Source: an uncultured Collinsella sp. (GTDB lineage: Bacteria; Actinomycetota; Coriobacteriia; Coriobacteriales; Coriobacteriaceae). Taken from it: a stretch of DNA of 10,592 bases. Position 1 is the stretch's first letter, and every line of letters begins with the position of its first letter. The notes under the pieces are model-generated. The model was given only the letters and a program-made list of their open reading frames with translations, was not told the DNA's origin and made no database searches. The DNA lies in NCBI GenBank assembly GCA_902489295.1, contig CABTZM010000058.1:1-10592 (forward strand), read 5' to 3'. Made by a program: the position numbers and the translations under genes. Of the stretch, positions 7,618 through 10,592 are shown one piece after another.

Positions 7618-7635
7618 TTGTTGACGTGTTAACAT
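7618..7635. repeat. 18-base repeat, copy 2 (candidate operator)
   Basis: The plus strand reads TTGTTGACGTGTTAACAT. This is the more symmetrical copy: TGTTGAC and GTTAACA agree at six of seven half-site positions around GT. It begins 48 bases from copy 1. It overlaps the weak -10-like sequences of both strands, so it could affect both transcripts. Confidence 0.6.
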
Positions 7636-7710
7636 TAAATTGTCCAAATGCGACAAAGGCTTCACATTGTGTCTATCGCTCGACACCAAGGCGTGATTGT
7701 CTTATCTGTT

Positions 7711-7717
7711 AAGGAGG
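7711..7717 (+). promoter_or_regulatory. birA ribosome binding site that decides the start
   Basis: AAGGAGG lies 11 bases before the ATG at 7729, slightly long but strong. The earlier in-frame ATG at 7648 has no such site, and its added residues do not look like biotin ligase. Confidence 0.75.
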
Positions 7718-7728
7718 TAGCAGCCGTT

Positions 7729-8505
7729 ATGGATGCTCGTTTAACGGTGGTCGATGTAACCGGATCGACCAACGATGACCTGCTCGAAGCAGGAAAACAG
7801 GGTGCGCCGCACGGCACAGGACTTGCCGCCCGAGCCCAAACGGCAGGACGCGGCCGGCGAGGCCACAAGTGGGATTCAACCGCCGGCAACCTATTGCTTT
7901 CGATTGTCCTGCGTCCATGCGTTGATCCTGCAAAGTACTCTGGTCTTGCTGCCGTCAGCGGCCTAGCGGTGCTCGAAGCGCTCGAAAAGCAAGGTCTCGC
8001 TAACGAAATTGGCCTCAAATGGTCCAACGATCTCGTCGCGCGTGGGCGCAAGCTCGGCGGCATTCTAGTCGAGGCAGCACGCGACAACGAGGGCAAGCCT
8101 TTCGCCATCTGCGGCATTGGCGTCAACGTGAACTACACGCCCCAAGAGGTTCCCGATGGTGGCCTGGCGGCGATTGGCCTCTCGGACCTCAACGAGAGCG
8201 TTCCCTCGGTCGATACGCTTCTCGACGAGGTCTATCACACGGTCATGGACGCTGTAGACGCCTGGGCCGAGCAGCTCAGTACTCTGGCAGATGATGCCGG
8301 CCCGCTTACACCCGTACGAGAGGAATACATCGCTCGACTCAACTGGATCGGTGAACGCGTTATCGCCCGCTCTCCCGCAGGAGACGAGCTGGCACGCGGC
8401 ATCTTTCAAACCGTGGATGACTTTGGCCGTGCGAGCATCGAAACCGAAGACGGTTTGCGCTCCTTCCATTTTGAGGAGGCATCGCTGCGTCCCGTAAGCG
8501 AATAG
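7729..8505 (+). CDS. birA: Biotin--[acetyl-CoA carboxylase] ligase, without DNA-binding domain
   Basis: BirA forms biotinyl-AMP from biotin and ATP and attaches biotin to the lysine of carrier proteins, here most likely AccB Lys123. The 258-residue protein begins directly with the catalytic domain. STNDD is at 13-17, the biotinyl-AMP loop GRGRRG is at 40-45, KWSND is at 97-101 with Lys108 in RKLGGILVE, and CGIGVNVNY begins at 128. The C-terminal SH3-like segment (about 212-258) has the expected ARGIFQTVDDFG pattern. The N-terminal winged-helix domain of E. coli BirA is absent, so it should not be a repressor itself. The longer frame from 7648 lacks a ribosome site and adds no such domain. It is divergent from fabH and convergent with rpsJ. 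Confidence 0.94.
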   Translation: MDARLTVVDVTGSTNDDLLEAGKQGAPHGTGLAARAQTAGRGRRGHKWDSTAGNLLLSIVLRPCVDPAKYSGLAAVSGLAVLEALEKQGLANEIGLKWSNDLVARGRKLGGILVEAARDNEGKPFAICGIGVNVNYTPQEVPDGGLAAIGLSDLNESVPSVDTLLDEVYHTVMDAVDAWAEQLSTLADDAGPLTPVREEYIARLNWIGERVIARSPAGDELARGIFQTVDDFGRASIETEDGLRSFHFEEASLRPVSE

Positions 8506-8560
8506 GGCGCCACAACCATACGCTCGGCAGCCTTACTCGGCGGTCCAAAACCATCGTTCA

Positions 8561-8602
8561 AAACAAAAGAGCCCCGCTACCATAATGGCAGCGGGGCTCT
8601 TT
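8561..8602. terminator. Probable bidirectional intrinsic terminator between birA and rpsJ
   Basis: The arms AAAGAGCCCCGCT (8566-8578) and AGCGGGGCTCTTT (8590-8602) pair over 13 bases. Three further pairs (CCA with TGG) lie inside the loop after one mismatch. Leaving the stem on the minus strand, the sequence reads TCTTTTGTTTT, a strong U-tract for ending the fusA-rpsJ message. On the plus strand only a short T-run follows, so birA termination should be weaker. No other signal is visible in 8506-8621. Confidence 0.88.
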
Positions 8603-8621
8603 AAGCTATGAGCGATATCGC

Positions 8622-8930
8622 TTAGAGCTTGATGTCGATGTCGACGCCAGCGGGGAGGTCGAGACGCATGAGCGAATCAACGGTGCCCGAGGTGGGGTCG
8701 AGGATGTCGATGAGGCGCTTATGGGTGCGCATCTCGAACTGCTCACGGGAGTCCTTGTTCACGTGCGGCGAGCGGATAACCGTGTACAGGTTGCGCTCGG
8801 TGGGCAGGGGGACAGGACCGGAAACGCGAGCGCCGGTCTTCTGAGCGGTCTCGACGATGAGCTTCGCGGACTGATCGACGACCTCGTGATCATAGCCCTT
8901 GAGGCGAATGCGGATCTTCTGGGTAGCCAA
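8622..8930 (-). CDS. rpsJ: 30S ribosomal protein S10
   Basis: S10 is a component of the 30S head and also acts as NusE in antitermination complexes. The 102-residue product is full length and highly conserved: it begins ATQKIRIRLKGYDHEVVD after the initiator, and GPVPLPTERNLYTVIRSPHVNKDSREQFEMRTHKRLIDI and PAGVDIDIKL follow. The start codon is TTG (8928-8930), with GGAGG six bases upstream and no ATG in a suitable place. Codon use is that of a highly expressed gene, like fusA upstream. It lies 60 bases after fusA and is followed by a strong terminator, not by rplC, so it is detached from the usual S10 operon. Convergent with birA. Confidence 0.97.
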   Translation of the reverse strand: MATQKIRIRLKGYDHEVVDQSAKLIVETAQKTGARVSGPVPLPTERNLYTVIRSPHVNKDSREQFEMRTHKRLIDILDPTSGTVDSLMRLDLPAGVDIDIKL

Positions 8931-8936
8931 CTTAAA

Positions 8937-8941
8937 CCTCC
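8937..8941 (-). promoter_or_regulatory. rpsJ ribosome binding site supporting a TTG start
   Basis: The minus strand reads GGAGG, then TTTAAG, then TTG. The six-base spacing and the conserved protein starting right there fix the TTG as the start codon. Confidence 0.85.
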
Positions 8942-8948
8942 AAAGAGT

Positions 8949-8965
8949 GCGAGAGATGTTCTCGC
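8949..8965 (-). other. Small hairpin between fusA and rpsJ
   Basis: On the minus strand GCGAGA, the loop ACATC and TCTCGC form a six-pair stem. No U-tract follows, so it is not a terminator. It lies seven bases upstream of the rpsJ ribosome site and could influence message processing or rpsJ translation; it may also be chance. Confidence 0.3.
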
Positions 8966-8990
8966 GGATTACGTAACAGGGAGCTCGAAC

Positions 8991-10592
8991 TTAGGCGTTC
9001 TTGCTCATGACCTCGTCCACGATGGACTTGGGCGCGGGCTCATAAGAGTCGAACTGCATCGTGTAGGATGCACGGCCCTGGGTCTGGGAGCGAAGGTCGG
9101 TAGCGTAACCGAACATCTCGCCCAGCGGCACCTTGGCACGGATGAGCTTGGTGTTCTTGCGATCCTCCATGCCCTCGATCTTGCCGCGGCGACCGGAGAG
9201 GTTGCCCATAACGTCGCCCATGTACTGCTCGGGGGTCTCGACCTCGACAGCCATGATCGGCTCGAGCAGCTGCGGGTCGGACTTCTTGAGGGCGTCCTTG
9301 ATAGCCATAGAACCGGCGATCTTGAAGGCGGCCTCGGAGGAGTCGACCTCGTGGTAAGAACCGTCGAACAGGGTGACCTTAACGTCGAGGACCGGGAAGC
9401 CGGCGATAACACCGGTGTTCAGGGCCTCCTGGATGCCCTTGTCGATGGACGGGATGTACTCCTTGGGCACGACGCCGCCGACGATAGCGTTGACGAACTC
9501 GTAGCCGAAGCCCTCTTCCATCTTCTCGAGCTTGATGACGGCGTGGCCGTACTGACCGCGACCACCGGACTGACGGACGAACTTGCCCTCAGCCTTCTCG
9601 ACGTCGTGACCAGCGGTCTCGCGGTAGGCAACCTGGGGCTTACCGACGTTAGCGTCAACCTTGAACTCGCGGAGCAGACGGTCGACGATGATCTCGAGGT
9701 GCAGCTCGCCCATGCCGGCGATGATGGTCTGGCCGGTCTCGTGGTTGGTGGACACCGTGAAGGTCGGGTCCTCCTCGGCGAGCTTGGTCAGAGCCAGGGA
9801 CATCTTGTCCTGCTCGGCCTTGGTCTTGGGCTCGATGGCAACGTCGATAACGGGCTTAGCGAACTCGATCTTCTCGAGGACGATCTCCTTGCCCTCGGCG
9901 CACAGGGTGTCACCGGTGGTGGAGTTCTTGAAGCCGACGCAAGCGACGATGTCGCCGGCACAGGCGTCGTCACGATCGATACGCTCGGCGGCGTTCATCT
10001 CGAGGATGCGGCCGAGACGCTCGCGCTGACCGTTGGAAGCGTTGACCACGTAGGAGCCGGACTCGGCGCGGCCGGAGTAAACGCGAACATAGGTGAGCTT
10101 ACCGACGAACGGGTCGGTCATGATCTTGAAGACCAGGCCGGAGAAGGGCTCGTCGAAGGAAGGATGACGCTCGATCTCCTCGCCGGTGTCAGGATCGGTA
10201 CCGGTGACGGACTCGACGTCGAGCGGGCTGGGCAGGTAGTCGACGACAGCGTCGAGCAGTTCCTGGACGCCCTTGTTCTTGTAGGCGGAGCCCACGAAGA
10301 CGAGGTTGAGCTCGTTGGCCAGAACACCCTTGCGCAGAGCAGCCTTGAGCTCCTCGACGGTGAAGTCCTCCTCCATGAGAATCTTCTCCATGAGCTCGTC
10401 ATCAAAGCTGGCAGCGGCGTCGAGGAGCTCCTCGCGCTTGGTGGCAGCGATGTCGGCGAACTCAGCCGGGATCTCGTCCATCGGCTCGGGGTAGGTCATG
10501 CCCTTCTCATCGGCCTTGAAGTCCCAAGCGGTCATGGTGACCAGGTCGATGACACCCCAGAAGTTATCCTCGGCGCCCATCGGGACCTGAGC
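8991..10592 (-). CDS. fusA: Elongation factor G, N-terminal part missing (cut by window edge)
   Basis: EF-G is the GTPase that drives translocation of tRNA and mRNA on the ribosome. 533 residues of about 700 are visible; the first lies in the G domain region (AQVPMGAEDNFWGVIDL), so the GTP-binding motifs are outside the window. Numbering from the Met of PMGAED: domain II includes FKIMTDPFVGKLTYVRVYSG (151-170), domain III includes MGELHLEIIVDRLLREF (290-306), and domain IV starts near VGKPQVAYRE (312) with the conserved tip His410 in YHEVDSSE. Domain V contains LLEPIMAVEVETPEQYMGDV (438-457) and FGYATDLRSQTQGRASY. All are typical of canonical EF-G, not of the tetracycline-protection or LepA relatives. 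It lies directly upstream of rpsJ with no tuf between them. Confidence 0.97.
   Translation of the reverse strand, partial: AQVPMGAEDNFWGVIDLVTMTAWDFKADEKGMTYPEPMDEIPAEFADIAATKREELLDAAASFDDELMEKILMEEDFTVEELKAALRKGVLANELNLVFVGSAYKNKGVQELLDAVVDYLPSPLDVESVTGTDPDTGEEIERHPSFDEPFSGLVFKIMTDPFVGKLTYVRVYSGRAESGSYVVNASNGQRERLGRILEMNAAERIDRDDACAGDIVACVGFKNSTTGDTLCAEGKEIVLEKIEFAKPVIDVAIEPKTKAEQDKMSLALTKLAEEDPTFTVSTNHETGQTIIAGMGELHLEIIVDRLLREFKVDANVGKPQVAYRETAGHDVEKAEGKFVRQSGGRGQYGHAVIKLEKMEEGFGYEFVNAIVGGVVPKEYIPSIDKGIQEALNTGVIAGFPVLDVKVTLFDGSYHEVDSSEAAFKIAGSMAIKDALKKSDPQLLEPIMAVEVETPEQYMGDVMGNLSGRRGKIEGMEDRKNTKLIRAKVPLGEMFGYATDLRSQTQGRASYTMQFDSYEPAPKSIVDEVMSKNA

Larger units (their letters stand above)
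7553..7728. promoter_or_regulatory. Divergent intergenic region between fabH and birA
   Basis: This 176-base stretch must hold the start signals for the minus-strand fatty-acid operon and for plus-strand birA. It contains the fabH ribosome site, two 18-base repeats and the birA ribosome site. A possible plus-strand promoter is TTGCTT (7613-7618), a 16-base spacer and TTAAAT (7635-7640). On the minus strand TTTAAT (7634-7639) resembles a -10 element but lacks a good -35 partner. Both are weak matches, so promoter positions remain unresolved. A short inverted repeat, GTGTC at 7669-7673 with GACAC at 7682-7686, lies in the birA leader. No gene is supported here. Confidence 0.5.

Noticed and set aside
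7570..7635. The paired repeats read as a BirA-type biotin operator
   Set aside because: Half-sites somewhat like TTGTTAAC are present, but known BirA operators have a 14-16 base spacer. Here the half-sites are two bases apart within a copy, and the encoded BirA lacks a DNA-binding domain.
7648..7728. An N-terminal extension of birA from the ATG at 7648
   Set aside because: There is no ribosome site before it, while AAGGAGG precedes the ATG at 7729. The 27 extra residues do not form the winged-helix domain of regulatory BirA proteins.

Overview
This window holds ordinary core-genome genes on a high-GC bacterial chromosome. Most of it (positions 1-7552, minus strand) is a type II fatty-acid synthesis and acetyl-CoA carboxylase cluster. 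In transcription order it reads fabH, acpP, fabK, fabD, fabG, fabF, accB, fabZ, accC, and the first codons of a further gene, probably accD, cut by the left edge. Gaps range from overlapping to 52 bases, and ribosome binding sites often sit on the previous stop codon, so this looks like one translationally coupled operon. It covers malonyl-CoA production (AccB, AccC, AccD), loading onto acyl carrier protein (FabD, AcpP), priming (FabH) and all four elongation steps (FabF, FabG, FabZ, FabK).

The 176-base gap 7553-7728 separates fabH from a divergent plus-strand gene, birA (7729-8505). BirA is the biotin ligase that would activate the AccB protein made by the operon. The gap carries two near-identical 18-base direct repeats, each an imperfect palindrome. 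They are the best candidates here for regulatory sites. I see no regulator gene in the window.

The right part (8506-10592) is translational machinery on the minus strand: the C-terminal three quarters of fusA (EF-G, cut by the right edge) followed by rpsJ (ribosomal protein S10). A strong hairpin at 8561-8602 lies between the converging rpsJ and birA ends and could stop transcription from both sides. rpsJ here is followed by a terminator, so it is not joined to the rest of the S10 operon, and no tuf gene lies between fusA and rpsJ.

Organism: the high GC content, together with a complete FASII order of the type known from streptococci and clostridia and use of FabK, suggests an anaerobic high-GC Gram-positive such as a Coriobacteriia member (Collinsella-like). 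This is an inference from gene content and style, not from a search. I found no mobile element, CRISPR array, RNA gene, pseudogene or undescribed system. The points worth a second look are the paired repeats, the rpsJ placement with its TTG start, and the unannotated accD start at the left edge.
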